DNA from: UMGS1696 sp964623635
GTDB taxonomy: Bacteria; Bacillota; Clostridia; Oscillospirales; CAG-272
Reading direction: 5' to 3'
Assembly: GCA_964623635.1 (NCBI GenBank)
Contig: CAZUUA010000009.1
Coordinates: 1 to 64,000, forward strand
Length of the DNA: 64,000 nucleotides
Shown here: piece by piece, positions 23,776 through 32,306 of the stretch
Layout: the number at the start of each line of letters is the position of its first letter
Numbering within the stretch: the first letter of the stretch is position 1
Position numbers and translations under genes: made by a program
Notes under the pieces: model-generated
The model's input: only the letters and a program-made list of their open reading frames with translations
The model's database searches: none
What the model was told of the DNA's origin: nothing

Positions 23776-24108
23776 CTTGATGAGGGCCATTTCGGCTGCG
23801 TCACCACGACGGGGACCCATCTTGTAGATCTGGGTGTAACCACCGTTGCGGTCAGCGTACTTGGGCGCTACTTCGTCAAACAGCTTCTTAACTACATCTT
23901 CCTTGGTGATGTATGCGAGTGCAGCACGGCGGCTGGCCAGGGTGTTCTTCTTGCCGAGAGTGATCATCTTTTCAGCAATGGAACGTACTTCCTTGGCACG
24001 GGGCAGCGTGGTTTCGATGGAACCATTCTCGAGAAGATAGGTTACCATCCCACGGAGCATTGCATTTCTGTGAGCCGTCGGTCTGCCGAGTTTTCTGGTA
24101 CCGGGCAT
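23764..24108 (-). CDS. rplQ: 50S ribosomal protein L17
   Basis: This 114-residue protein has the family opening MPGTRKLGRPTAHRNAMLRGMVTYLLENGSIETTLPRAKEVR and the ending RRGDAAEMALIKLVD. L17 binds domain I/III of 23S rRNA near the exit tunnel. It is the last gene of the alpha operon, with TAAGGAGGACATGG containing site and start. The preceding 309-nt spacer from rpoA is highly structured, and the 3' end has been copied into a tandem repeat downstream. Confidence 0.97.
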   Translation of the reverse strand: MPGTRKLGRPTAHRNAMLRGMVTYLLENGSIETTLPRAKEVRSIAEKMITLGKKNTLASRRAALAYITKEDVVKKLFDEVAPKYADRNGGYTQIYKMGPRRGDAAEMALIKLVD

Positions 24109-24417
24109 GATCCATGTCCTCCTTATGCTTACTGTGTTAATCCGGTCTGCCGCTGCGATCGTCTCAACGTTCCGCTGCGACAGTCGGTACTTCCCACAAC
24201 GCAGCTTCCTGCGTCCGATCCGGGAATCATATATCTATCGATTTTTCGTTATCCAAATTGGGTCAAGTCCACACCGTTCAGGTACTCTCTAAGGAGAGCC
24301 AAATCTTACTTGGGAAAATTTCGTTCGGCAATAGCCGATGACGGAACATCGTTCCGGCAAGAAATTTTCAGGACCTCACCCAGCTGCACACCAATCGAGG
24401 TATCCCTCATGGTGAGG
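24109..24417 (-). other. Structured non-coding spacer rpoA-rplQ
   Basis: 309 nt without a credible ORF. In transcript order: GACCTCACC/GGTGAGGTC (includes the rpoA stop) and GAAAATTTC/GAAATTTTC (24361-24369 with 24314-24322). The latter encloses two perfect hairpins (CGGAAC/GTTCCG and TCGGC/GCCGA). Then come CTCTC/GAGAG, ACGCAG/CTGCGT inside TTCCC/GGGAA, and a TCGCAGCGG direct repeat. This is much more secondary structure than expected of a passive spacer. Confidence 0.7.
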
Positions 24418-25389
24418 TCATTCTTCCTCTTTCTTGAGGTCGAGACCCAGGGAGTGCAGCTTCAGGATAACTTCTTCCAGCGATTTCTTACCGAGGTTAC
24501 GAACCTTCATCATGTCGTCCTCAGTGCGGTTGATCAGATCTTCTACGGTGTCGATGCCGGCCCGCTTCAGGCAGTTGAAGCTGCGGACAGACATGTCAAG
24601 CTCCTCAATGGTCATCTCAAGAACCTTTTCCTTGATGGTCTCTTCACGTTCCACCATGATTTCCGCATTCTTTGCCTCGTCGGAGAGATCGACGAACAAA
24701 TTGAGATGCTCGTTGAGTATCTTGGCGCCTAACGAAATCGCTTCCTTCGCCAAGATCACGCCATTGGTCAGCACTTCGAGAGTCAGTCTGTCATAGTCGG
24801 TGTTGCTGCCCACACGGGTATTCTCGACGGTATAGTTTACGTTATAAACCGGAGTGTAAATCGAGTCGGTGAAGATGGTGCCTACGGGAGCCGCCACACC
24901 TTGGCTGTTCTCCAGGAAGAGCTTCTTGTTCTTTTCCTGCGACACATATCCACGTCCATGATCGAAGGTCAGCTCCATATAGAAGCGAACATTGTCACCG
25001 ACAGTGGCGATATGGTGATCCGGATTCAGGATCTCGATGTCAGCATCCTGCTTGATGTCGCCGGCCGTGATGTCACAGGCACCGGTGGTATCGATCACAA
25101 CGGTCTTGGGGCCTTCAGAGTGGAGCTTTGCGGTGATGCCCTTCACATTCAGCACGATCTCCGTCACGTCTTCACGAACGCCGGCGATGGTGGAGATCTC
25201 ATGCAGCACGCCGTCGATCTTAATGCAGGTGACTGCCACACCGGGGAGAGAACTCAGCAGTACCCGGCGCAGAGAGTTGCCCAGCGTAATGCCGTACCCT
25301 CTTTCCAGGGGTTCGATGATGAACTTACCGTTTCTGCCATCTTCGCTTAAATTGATAGTCGCAATATTCGGCTTTTCTATCTCAATCAT
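24418..25389 (-). CDS. rpoA: RNA polymerase alpha subunit
   Basis: This 323-residue protein is full length. The N-terminal dimerisation domain begins IEIEKPNIATINLSEDGRNGKFIIEPLERGYGITLGNSLRRVLLSSLPG. The C-terminal domain, from about residue 250, carries the helix-hairpin-helix pair FNCLKRAGIDTVEDLINRTEDDMMKVRNLGKKSLEEV that contacts UP elements and activators. A short acidic tail (LKKEEE) ends the protein. It follows rpsD after a 172-nt folded spacer and its stop codon is buried in the first stem of the next spacer. Confidence 0.98.
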   Translation of the reverse strand: MIEIEKPNIATINLSEDGRNGKFIIEPLERGYGITLGNSLRRVLLSSLPGVAVTCIKIDGVLHEISTIAGVREDVTEIVLNVKGITAKLHSEGPKTVVIDTTGACDITAGDIKQDADIEILNPDHHIATVGDNVRFYMELTFDHGRGYVSQEKNKKLFLENSQGVAAPVGTIFTDSIYTPVYNVNYTVENTRVGSNTDYDRLTLEVLTNGVILAKEAISLGAKILNEHLNLFVDLSDEAKNAEIMVEREETIKEKVLEMTIEELDMSVRSFNCLKRAGIDTVEDLINRTEDDMMKVRNLGKKSLEEVILKLHSLGLDLKKEEE

Positions 25390-25561
25390 GTAATAATAAC
25401 CCTCCGTTTTTCATAATTGCAAATCCACACGAGTCAATGTTTGTCTCTTGTAAAATGCTTCCATGCTCCGTAATCCCACGAGAGGAACCAATGTCCCACC
25501 GCACCCAATCTGCCCAAAGGGTCGGGAGCCAATGTCCACGGAGCATACTTTGGGTAGGTTA
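25390..25561 (-). other. Structured spacer rpsD-rpoA
   Basis: Closing stem ATGCTCCGT/ACGGAGCAT (25463-25471 with 25538-25546) enclosing a tandem GGACATTGG motif pair; no ORF or T-run. Confidence 0.6.
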
Positions 25562-26188
25562 TTACTTGGAGTACAGTTCGACGATGAGCTGTTCTTCGAA
25601 CGGGAAGTCCACGTCTTCTCTCTTCGGGATAGCGACCATCTTTGCAGTAGCGTTGGCATGGTCAACTTCCAGCCACTTGGGCGTAACAGCGGTCTCAGAG
25701 GTCTCGATCAGAGCCTTGAACTTTTCGCTTGCCTTGCTCTTGTCCTTCAGGGCAACGGTATCACCGACCTTGCAGATGATGGAAGGAATGTCCACCTTCT
25801 TGCCGTTCAGGGTGAAGTGTGCGTGACGAACCATCTGACGAGCTTCCTTACGGCTGGAGGCCAGACCCATTCTGTACACGATGTTGTCCAGACGGCATTC
25901 CAGGATGGTCAGCAGGTTTTCACCGGTAACGCCGGCTCTCTTATCGGCCTGTTCATAGTAGCCGTGGAACTGCTTTTCCTGAACGCCATAGTAACGACGA
26001 GCAGTCATCTTTTCTCTGTGCTGGAGTCCGTATTCCTTAATGGTCTTGCGGCCTGCACCATGCTGTCCGGGAACAGTAGTCCGACGGGACAATGCGCACT
26101 TGTCAGACAGGCAGCGGTCACCCTTGAGGAACAGCTTCTTGCCTTCACGACGGCAGAGCTTGCAGGAAGGACCAGTATATCTTGCCAT
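25562..26188 (-). CDS. rpsD: 30S ribosomal protein S4, zinc form
   Basis: This 208-residue protein nucleates 16S assembly. The N-terminus has four cysteines (CKLC and CLSDKC within the first 31 residues), the zinc-binding C+ form. The S4 RNA-binding domain covers roughly residues 96-160 (CRLDNIVYRMGLASSRKEARQMVRHAHF). It ends EEQLIVELYSK. S4 is the translational repressor of the alpha operon in many bacteria; a target leader is not obvious here, although spacers with strong folds flank the gene. Confidence 0.97.
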   Translation of the reverse strand: MARYTGPSCKLCRREGKKLFLKGDRCLSDKCALSRRTTVPGQHGAGRKTIKEYGLQHREKMTARRYYGVQEKQFHGYYEQADKRAGVTGENLLTILECRLDNIVYRMGLASSRKEARQMVRHAHFTLNGKKVDIPSIICKVGDTVALKDKSKASEKFKALIETSETAVTPKWLEVDHANATAKMVAIPKREDVDFPFEEQLIVELYSK

Positions 26189-26225
26189 TGTTATTTTCCT
26201 CCTAAATTTCGTTCTTTACGTCGGA

Positions 26226-26621
26226 TTAAACTCTACGACGCTTCGGCGGACGGCAGCCGTTGTGGGGGATGGGGGTAACGTCCTTGATCAGGGTGATGTC
26301 CAGACCAGTGGTCTGCAGCGCACGGATAGCGGCTTCACGGCCGTTACCGGGACCCTTTACATAAACTTCCACAGTCTTCATACCATGGTCCATAGCACCC
26401 TTAGCAGCGTGTTCAGCAGCGGTCTGTGCAGCGAAGGGAGTGTTCTTCTTGGAACCCTTGAAGCCCATTTCACCGGAGGAACCCCAGGACACCGTGTTGC
26501 CCTGTACGTCGGTGATGGTCACGATGGTATTGTTGAAGGTAGAGCGGATGTGTGCGTGACCTTTTTCAATATTCTTCCGGTCACGACGCTTTTTTACGAC
26601 TTTCTTAGCGACTTTTGCCAT
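26226..26621 (-). CDS. rpsK: 30S ribosomal protein S11
   Basis: This 131-residue protein begins with a basic arm (AKKVVKKRRDRKNIEKGHAHIRSTFNNTIVTITD) and ends PIPHNGCRPPKRRRV, both family signatures. It lies in the platform near the 3' end of 16S rRNA. It is packed 21 nt after rpsM and 37 nt before rpsD, so this stretch of the alpha operon is compact in contrast to its flanks. Confidence 0.98.
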   Translation of the reverse strand: MAKVAKKVVKKRRDRKNIEKGHAHIRSTFNNTIVTITDVQGNTVSWGSSGEMGFKGSKKNTPFAAQTAAEHAAKGAMDHGMKTVEVYVKGPGNGREAAIRALQTTGLDITLIKDVTPIPHNGCRPPKRRRV

Positions 26622-26642
26622 TTCGTCCTCTCACTCCTTTAA

Positions 26643-27011
26643 TTACTTCTTCTTGTTGGCGATGGTCTTAGCCGGACCTTTTCTGGTTCTGGCGTTGGTC
26701 TTGGTTCTCTGTCCACGAACCGGCAGACCCTTTCTGTGACGGATGCCTCTGTAGCAGTTGATTTCCACCAGACGCTTGATGTTCAATGCGACTTCACGGC
26801 GCAGTTCACCTTCTACAGTGTAGTTGTTTTCGATTTCGTCACGCAGCTTTGCGATATCGTCCTCAGTCAGATCCTTTGCTCTGGTGTCAGGATTGATGCC
26901 AGTCTTGGCAAGGATGTCCTTGGAGCTCTTGGGTCCGATACCATAAATATAGGTAAGAGCGATCTCTACGCGCTTGGAATTCGGAATGTCAACACCGGAT
27001 ATACGAGCCAT
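26643..27011 (-). CDS. rpsM: 30S ribosomal protein S13
   Basis: This 122-residue protein begins MARISGVDIPNSKRVEIALTYIYGIG and has the RGIRHRKGLPVRGQRTKTNARTRKG signature with a Lys-rich tail that contacts P-site tRNA. The helix-two-turns-helix lies in the first 60 residues. It follows rpmJ by 27 nt; AGAAAGGTGGATAACGCAA precedes ATG 27011. Confidence 0.98.
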   Translation of the reverse strand: MARISGVDIPNSKRVEIALTYIYGIGPKSSKDILAKTGINPDTRAKDLTEDDIAKLRDEIENNYTVEGELRREVALNIKRLVEINCYRGIRHRKGLPVRGQRTKTNARTRKGPAKTIANKKK

Positions 27012-27038
27012 TTGCGTTATCCACCTTTCTCGTTAAAA

Positions 27039-27152
27039 TTAACCCTGTCTCTGCTTGTGCTTCGGGTTTTCGCAGATCACCATAACATGACCATGTCTCT
27101 TGATGATCTTGCACTTTTCGCAGATTTTCTTTACGGAAGGCTTTACTTTCAC
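27039..27152 (-). CDS. rpmJ: 50S ribosomal protein L36, GTG start
   Basis: This 37-residue protein was read directly from the sequence: KVKPSVKKICEKC, then HVMVICENPKHKQRQG. C-x2-C and C-x4-H provide the zinc site of the C+ form. GTG 27152 has AAAGGTGG at 8 nt. It is normally 10-30 nt downstream of infA; here 465 nt separate them. Confidence 0.95.
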   Translation of the reverse strand: MKVKPSVKKICEKCKIIKRHGHVMVICENPKHKQRQG

Positions 27153-27617
27153 TTTGATTTCCACCTTTCTGTATTGTGCTTACTTCGACTGCATACGCAG
27201 CCAAAACCGGATCTATTGTTGACCCTTTTGGGGGTCGGTCCCCGTCTGGATTGAAATGCAGATCACAGACCGGAACAGAGGTGCGTGCCGGTTCACGTTC
27301 CTCTTTGTGGAGCACCAAGGCGTTCCTTTACCTGTTTCATGTCGGCGTATCTATGACCATACTCCCGGCCATCTGACCCCTCAAAGGACACCCAACCTCC
27401 GTATAGGCTTCACACGAGCCATCAGAAGGCATCGGATCGTCCCTTTCCCATAGCCAAGCCATATCGGCTTCGGTATGATGGTCATGCACCGGAATCGATC
27501 ATGCAGCCGTGACACGCCGCCACGTGTGCCGTAAAAGCACCCAGAGAACAGTGCGCAGGGTACCCTGCTGCCGTTCTCAAACCTTCGCGCTCCCACCGGG
27601 CACCGAACAGAGCCTTA
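27153..27617 (-). other. Long structured spacer infA-rpmJ
   Basis: The largest gap in the superoperon (465 nt). It includes a palindromic GCAGGGTACCCTGC inside GAGAAC/GTTCTC (27544-27578), then AAGCC/GGCTT, GACCC/GGGTC and other stems. The open frames crossing it lack start signals and family resemblance, so I regard it as non-coding RNA. Confidence 0.65.
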
Positions 27618-27839
27618 TCAGCCCTTGGTGCGCCAGGTGATCCGTCCCTTGGTCGGGTCATAAATGGAAACCTCCACTGTGACCTTATCGCCGGGCAGGA
27701 TCTTGATATAATTCATTCTGAGCTTGCCGGAAATATGGGCCGTCACGATCATGTCGTTCGGGAGCTTGACCTTGAACATAGCGTTCGGCAGTGCTTCCAC
27801 GACCGTACCCTCGAATTCAATCACGTCATCCTTAGGCAA
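27618..27839 (-). CDS. infA: Translation initiation factor IF-1, TTG start
   Basis: The product, an OB fold, reads PKDDVIEFEGTVVEALPNAMFKV, then AHISGKLRMNYIKILPGDKVTVEVS, ending RITWRTKG; 73 residues from TTG 27839. GGGAGG is 8 nt upstream of that TTG and the family has no longer N-terminus, whereas the next ATG upstream (27872) would add 11 unrelated residues. IF-1 occupies the ribosomal A site during initiation. Use of TTG in such an essential gene may limit its synthesis. Confidence 0.93.
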   Translation of the reverse strand: MPKDDVIEFEGTVVEALPNAMFKVKLPNDMIVTAHISGKLRMNYIKILPGDKVTVEVSIYDPTKGRITWRTKG

Positions 27840-27980
27840 TTTGTGTTCCTCCCATGTGCGCAGAGTAGTCATGCGTTCCCGTAGACAGCATATACCACAT
27901 TTGTAGTTTTGACCCACAGACATAGCTATCCCGTCATCGGTCGCACCGTTCCTTCATTATACGTGAAAATTGCATAAAAG

Positions 27981-28322
27981 TCAAGACCCATTTTCGCTGT
28001 TTTCACGTTTTTTCAAATTTTCTCCATACTCGTCATATTTTCGGACAAGTTCAGCCACGGTTTTGTTGGAATAGTCTGAAAACAGCCGGGTCGCTGCAGA
28101 CACGTCCAGCATTCCGACAATGGAGACGTGGGACAGATGTTTCTTTTTTGGGCATTCTACCGGATGCAGGCCGCCGTTCACAACGTAAACCATCGGATAT
28201 GCCCCGTGTCCATCGGCGTTTTCTGCCCGAAATGCCAGAAATACACGCTTCCGGTCCCTGCCACATAGCGACCGTACCACCCATATCGGCTCCCCGACAC
28301 ACGGTGTGATCCTTGTTCCCAT
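27981..28322 (-). CDS. KOW-domain RNA-binding protein
   Basis: The 113-residue protein begins MGTRITPCVGEPIWVVRSLCGRDRKRVFLAFRA, a KOW-like SH3 barrel of the kind that Clostridia encode between map and infA (annotated as L14E/L6E/L27E-like). Positions 60-75 hold HPVECPKKKHLSHVSIVG. The C-terminal 35 residues are a charged helix. Its ATG overlaps the map stop by one nt (TGATG), so it is coupled to map. Exact function is not known; ribosome association is inferred from fold and location. Confidence 0.8.
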   Translation of the reverse strand: MGTRITPCVGEPIWVVRSLCGRDRKRVFLAFRAENADGHGAYPMVYVVNGGLHPVECPKKKHLSHVSIVGMLDVSAATRLFSDYSNKTVAELVRKYDEYGENLKKRENSENGS

Positions 28323-29077
28323 CAGTCCACCTTCGTCAGCAGGATCGGTCCGTCTCCCGTCAGCGCCACCGTGTGCTCGTAGTGCGCCGACAACGACCCA
28401 TCCTTGGTCACCACCGTCCAGTGGTCCGGCCGCTCCAGAACGCCATCGGCACCGGCATTCACCATAGGCTCAATGGCGATCACCATTCCACGACAAAGCC
28501 GGGGTCCCCGTCCCTTCGTCCCAAAATTGGGCACGTTGGGATCCTCATGCAGATCGGCACCGACCCCATGCCCCACGTACTTCTTCACAGTCGAAAAGCC
28601 ATTCTCTCGCACGTAGCCGTCCACAGCCGCACCGATGTCGCCTACCCGTCCGCCATCCAGCGTGATCGCCGCCACGCCCAGCGCAAAGGACCGACGGGTC
28701 ACGTCGATCAGCCGCTGTGCCTCCGGATCGATCTTCCCGACCCCAAAGGTGTTGGCGCTGTCTCCGTGGAACCCACCAATGTAGGCTCCCACGTCCACCT
28801 TCACGATGTCCCCTTCCCGGAGAACACGATCGTGAGACGGAATGCCGTGGATCACTTCGTTGTTGATCGAAATGCACGCACTGCCCGGAAATCCACCATA
28901 CCCCAAAAAGGAAGGCTTTGCACCGCACTTCTCGATGTGATGCCGGATCTTGTCGTCCAGCTGCTTGGTCGTGACCCCTTCCCGGATCATTTCCTGCGCC
29001 ACCAACAAGGCCTCACCCGTGATGCGCCCAGCCAGCTTCATGTGCCGGATCTGTTCATCATTCTTAATAATAATCAT
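28322..29077 (-). CDS. map: Methionine aminopeptidase type I
   Basis: This 251-residue enzyme removes initiator Met. Metal ligands are visible in order: D in KVDVGAYIGGFHGDSANTF (two Asp), H in YVGHGVGADLHEDP, E in MVIAIEPMV, and a last E in SAHYEHTVAL. The substrate-side HNEVIHGIP-like motif appears as SINNEVIHGIPSHDRVL. Start MIIIKNDEQIRHMKLAGRI is the family start. Confidence 0.97.
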   Translation of the reverse strand: MIIIKNDEQIRHMKLAGRITGEALLVAQEMIREGVTTKQLDDKIRHHIEKCGAKPSFLGYGGFPGSACISINNEVIHGIPSHDRVLREGDIVKVDVGAYIGGFHGDSANTFGVGKIDPEAQRLIDVTRRSFALGVAAITLDGGRVGDIGAAVDGYVRENGFSTVKKYVGHGVGADLHEDPNVPNFGTKGRGPRLCRGMVIAIEPMVNAGADGVLERPDHWTVVTKDGSLSAHYEHTVALTGDGPILLTKVD

Positions 29078-29352
29078 TGTGTTGAATTCATCTTCTTTCT
29101 ATAGCATTTGTCATTCCCAACGACATACAACACAATATCTTGTGTAAAGACAAATACGTACCAAAACGTAAGGAAAAGAGAAAACAAGCCTTTTGGGCGA
29201 AAAGCACACCCTGATCAGCGTTTACTATATTCATGCCATCGCCGATTTTTTCTGTAGAGACGATTCTTGCATCGCCCCTACAGTCGATATGTCAGCTTAT
29301 TGCCCGTTGGCATTCGTCTCTTTTCCCAAACGCAACCTCTGTACTACTCCAC
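29078..29352 (-). other. adk-map intergenic region
   Basis: 275 nt with no ORF. Its main feature is an inverted repeat at 29252-29283 (CTGTAGAGACGAT/ATCGCCCCTACAG), similar to widespread TGTAGGGGCGAT-type interspersed palindromes. The rest is A-rich. Confidence 0.55.
29252..29283. repeat. REP/MITE-like palindrome
   Basis: 32-nt imperfect palindrome, outer six bases CTGTAG/CTACAG perfect; only one copy in the window. Confidence 0.5.
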
Positions 29353-29988
29353 TCAAGCCAGCGCAGCCATCGTAAGGGCAGTGGTGTCTTCCAGCTTCTC
29401 CTGACCGTAGACGATCTTGAGCAGCCCCTTGGCCTCGTAGAAGGACTTCAGCGGCTCTGTCTGCTCGTGGTAGATCACCAGCCGGCTCTTCACCACCTCC
29501 GGATCATCGTCGGCACGGATCGTCAGAGGCTCGCCACAGGTGCAGTCGTCCCCGGCCGGAGAAGGATTGTACTTCACATGATAGGTCGCACCGCACTTCT
29601 TGCAAACACGTCTGCCACCCATGCGCTCCATGATCGCTTCGTCCGCTACCTCAATGGACAACACGTCCGCGATCTCCACACCCATGGCGTCCAGTGCTTC
29701 GGCCTGGGGAACCGTTCTCGGGAATCCGTCTAAAATAAACCCGTTCGCACAGTCGTCCTTCGCCAGACGTGCCTTGATAATGTCGATCACTACGGCGTCC
29801 GGTACCAGATTCCCGGCGTTCGTGTAGCTCTGTACCGTCTTGCCCAGCTCGCTGCCGGATGCGATCTCTTCCCGGATCATGGCGCCCGTGGAGATCGTCG
29901 GGATCCCATACTTCTCAGCGATCAGCTCAGCCTGCGTACCCTTGCCGGCACCCGGTGCGCCCAGCAGAATCAGATTCAGTTTTCTCAT
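29353..29988 (-). CDS. adk: Adenylate kinase
   Basis: This 211-residue enzyme converts ATP + AMP to 2 ADP. It has the P-loop GAPGAGKGTQ (residues 9-18), the AMP-site ISTGAMIREEI, and DGFPRTVPQAEAL. The LID domain has a cysteine cluster (CKKCGATYH, then DDCTCGEPL) that probably binds zinc, as in Gram-positive enzymes. It lies between secY and map as usual, but a strong hairpin (30112-30158) separates it from secY. Confidence 0.97.
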   Translation of the reverse strand: MRKLNLILLGAPGAGKGTQAELIAEKYGIPTISTGAMIREEIASGSELGKTVQSYTNAGNLVPDAVVIDIIKARLAKDDCANGFILDGFPRTVPQAEALDAMGVEIADVLSIEVADEAIMERMGGRRVCKKCGATYHVKYNPSPAGDDCTCGEPLTIRADDDPEVVKSRLVIYHEQTEPLKSFYEAKGLLKIVYGQEKLEDTTALTMAALA

Positions 29989-30111
29989 AGGTCATCTCCT
30001 TGTGTTTTGTTAGCGTTATTCTATACTTCTATAATTCGATCGGTTTTGGCAATAGGGTCGATCACACGCCATTTTCGGCTGTATGTTCGCCACTGTTCAA
30101 AACAATCAAAG

Positions 30112-30158
30112 AAAGCGACGGTTTGACAAAGATCCAAAGAACCGTAAACCGTCGCTTT
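30112..30158 (-). terminator. Hairpin after secY
   Basis: A perfect 13-bp stem AAAGCGACGGTTT/AAACCGTCGCTTT starts 15 nt after the secY stop; only TTTCTTT follows, so it may be a partial terminator within the operon. Confidence 0.7.
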
Positions 30159-30172
30159 ATATGATAACTACA

Positions 30173-31504
30173 TTATTCCAGGAAACCCTTGTAGTGACGC
30201 ATGGTCATCTGGGCTTCGATCTCACGGATGGTCTCCAGAACGACGCCGCATACAATGATGACAGAGGAGCCGCCGAAAGCCAGACCGGACATGGAGCCAC
30301 GGGAGATGATGTTGGCGATCAGCGGCAGTACAGCCACAACGCCAAGGCAAAGCGCACCGATAAAGGTCACACGGGAAAGGATCTTGGTAATGTACTCGGA
30401 CGTAGGACGACCGGGACGAATACCGGGAATAAAGCCGCCGTTTGCCTTCATATTGTTTGCCACTTCGATCGGATTAAAGGAAATCGAGATGTAGAAGTAC
30501 GCAAACGCAACGATCAGCACCAGCGTCAGGATCGCATAGAACCAGCTGTCAGCCTGGAACAGGCCCAGGAACCCAGCCCAGAAGGAACCTTCGGCAGGCT
30601 TGGGGCAGAACATAGCGATCGTAGAGGGGATCGTGATGATGGAGTTGGCAAAGATAATGGGCATAACACCAACCATGTTCACCTTGATGGGCAGGTTGGA
30701 GGATTGACCACCGTACATCTTTCTGCCAACGACCTTCTTGGCATACTGCACCGGAATGCGGCGCTCGGAGTTGGTCATCCAAACGATGAAGCCAACCATA
30801 GCCACCATGGCGGCAATGCCAATGATACCCAGGATGATGCCCAGCCACAGCGGGATCGTTCCATAGGTGTTGTCTGCCTTGATGTAGGAGCCCTTGCCGC
30901 TGAACAGTGCGATCAGAGAGGACGCCATAGAGGGCAGACGGGAAATGATATTGATGAACAGGATCATGGAGATACCATTGCCAATACCATTTTCGTTGAT
31001 CTTTTCAGCCAGCCACATGACCAGTGCAGAACCGGCACAGTAGCTTGCGATCACAACTACAGCCGCAAAGAAGGACCTGTCAATGATAACGTTGTTGGCC
31101 TTCAGCAGGTTGTAGTAACCAATAGCCGTGATCAGACCCAGAGCGACCGTTACATACCGGGTGATCTGGTTGATCTTCTTTCTGCCTTCTTCGCCTTCCT
31201 TGGAAAGATTTTCCAGATAAGGAATAGCGATACAAAGCAGCTGCATAACGATGGACGCAGTGATGTAGGGGTTGATACCGAGTGCAAAAAGCGTAGCATT
31301 CGAAAATGCACTACCAGTGATGATGTTCAGGTACTGGAAAATGGAGCCGCCAGTAGCCGACATATACAGGCTGAGCTGGTTGGAGTCCATGTAGGGGATC
31401 GGAATTGCAGAACCGATCCGATACAGCACCAAAATGAACACGGTAAAGAGCAGCTTCTTCTTCAGATCTGCAATTTTCCACGCATTCTTGATGGTCTCAA
31501 ACAC
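30173..31504 (-). CDS. secY: Protein translocase subunit SecY
   Basis: This 443-residue channel subunit has ten hydrophobic spans. It begins MFETIKNAWKIADLKKKLLFTVFILVLYRIGSAIPIP, has the plug region after span 1, and the cytoplasmic loop RRIPVQYAKKVVG. The C-terminal ETIREIEAQMTMRHYKGFL is a conserved SecY ending. GTG 31504 is the start, directly abutting the rplO stop. SecE and SecG are not in the window. Confidence 0.98.
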   Translation of the reverse strand: MFETIKNAWKIADLKKKLLFTVFILVLYRIGSAIPIPYMDSNQLSLYMSATGGSIFQYLNIITGSAFSNATLFALGINPYITASIVMQLLCIAIPYLENLSKEGEEGRKKINQITRYVTVALGLITAIGYYNLLKANNVIIDRSFFAAVVVIASYCAGSALVMWLAEKINENGIGNGISMILFINIISRLPSMASSLIALFSGKGSYIKADNTYGTIPLWLGIILGIIGIAAMVAMVGFIVWMTNSERRIPVQYAKKVVGRKMYGGQSSNLPIKVNMVGVMPIIFANSIITIPSTIAMFCPKPAEGSFWAGFLGLFQADSWFYAILTLVLIVAFAYFYISISFNPIEVANNMKANGGFIPGIRPGRPTSEYITKILSRVTFIGALCLGVVAVLPLIANIISRGSMSGLAFGGSSVIIVCGVVLETIREIEAQMTMRHYKGFLE

Positions 31505-31948
31505 TTATACCACCTCGGTCTTTCCACCAACCGCTTCTATCTTTTCCTTAGCGCTTGCTGAAAAGATCGCAGCTTCAACGGTTAATTTTTTTGTGATTTC
31601 GCCGTTGCCGAGTACCTTCAGGCCGTCAAGAGACTTCTTGATCAGGCCAGCAGCCATCAAAGTTTCCAAATTTACAGTGTCACCATCGTTGAAACGCTTT
31701 TCCAGATCGGATACGTTCACGATAGCATAGTGGGTAGCAAAGTGGTTCTTGAAACCTCTCTTGGGGAGCTTTCTGTACAGGGGCAGCTGACCGCCTTCGA
31801 AACCGAGACGTACGCCGCCACCGGAACGGGCATTCTGACCCTTGTGACCCTTACCTGCCGTCTTACCGTTGCCGGAACCGACACCTCTACCCTTCCGGAA
31901 TCCTTCCTTTACGGAACCAGGAGCCGGGGAAAGTTCATGGAGCTTCAT
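31505..31948 (-). CDS. rplO: 50S ribosomal protein L15
   Basis: ATG 31948 follows AAGGAGGATGTCAACCCT; 147 residues. It has the Gly/Lys/Arg-rich extension (KGRGVGSGNGKTAGKGHKGQNARSGGG) and a globular C-terminus. L15 is a late-assembly tunnel-side protein. A 164-nt spacer with a GTTTTCC/GGGAAAAC stem separates it from rpmD. Confidence 0.96.
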   Translation of the reverse strand: MKLHELSPAPGSVKEGFRKGRGVGSGNGKTAGKGHKGQNARSGGGVRLGFEGGQLPLYRKLPKRGFKNHFATHYAIVNVSDLEKRFNDGDTVNLETLMAAGLIKKSLDGLKVLGNGEITKKLTVEAAIFSASAKEKIEAVGGKTEVV

Positions 31949-32112
31949 AGGGTTGACATCCTCCTTACTGAATGATCGAAACAATTTTCATCGTAGTATA
32001 GGTTTTCCCAAAGATTCACTTAGGAAAACACGGATTAAGAAATTCTAACAGACATAAGGTTTAACCAAATTCCTGCAAGCAAGAATCCAGCCAACCAAAA
32101 CATCATCAGAAC
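31949..32112 (-). other. Structured spacer rpmD-rplO
   Basis: 164 nt, with hairpins ATTC..GAAT and GTTTTCC/GGGAAAAC (8-nt arms with a 13-nt loop) and a GGAATTTGGTTAA box like the GGAATTTGGATAA box of the rpsQ-rplN spacer. Confidence 0.5.
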
Positions 32113-32292
32113 TTAAGCCTTTTCAACGGTAACCAGGTGTGCCAGTACACGAACCTTGCCATCCAGAACGGGGCCGGCTTCGTGAACGATGGAGTCACCG
32201 ATCTTGCGCAGGCCGAGGGAAGCGGCGGTTGCCTTCTGGTTGGGCTTACCGGCTATGAGACTCTTTGTCAGAGTAACCTTAACCTTTTCCAT
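32113..32292 (-). CDS. rpmD: 50S ribosomal protein L30
   Basis: 59 residues read from the sequence: MEKVKVTLTKSLIAGKPNQ, then a LGLRKIGDSIVH stretch, ending HLVTVEKA, as is typical of bacterial L30. It sits 14 nt after rpsE. L30 packs on 23S rRNA domain II. Confidence 0.96.
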   Translation of the reverse strand: MEKVKVTLTKSLIAGKPNQKATAASLGLRKIGDSIVHEAGPVLDGKVRVLAHLVTVEKA

Positions 32293-32306
32293 ATCTCATA
32301 ACCTCC

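Noticed and set aside
26989..27318. Open frame in the infA-rpmJ spacer
   Set aside because: It runs through rpmJ in another frame, has no good start signal and no family resemblance; the spacer is better explained as folded RNA.
30083..31561. 492-codon plus-strand frame opposite secY
   Set aside because: Antisense shadow of a highly expressed gene; SecY is unmistakable on the minus strand.
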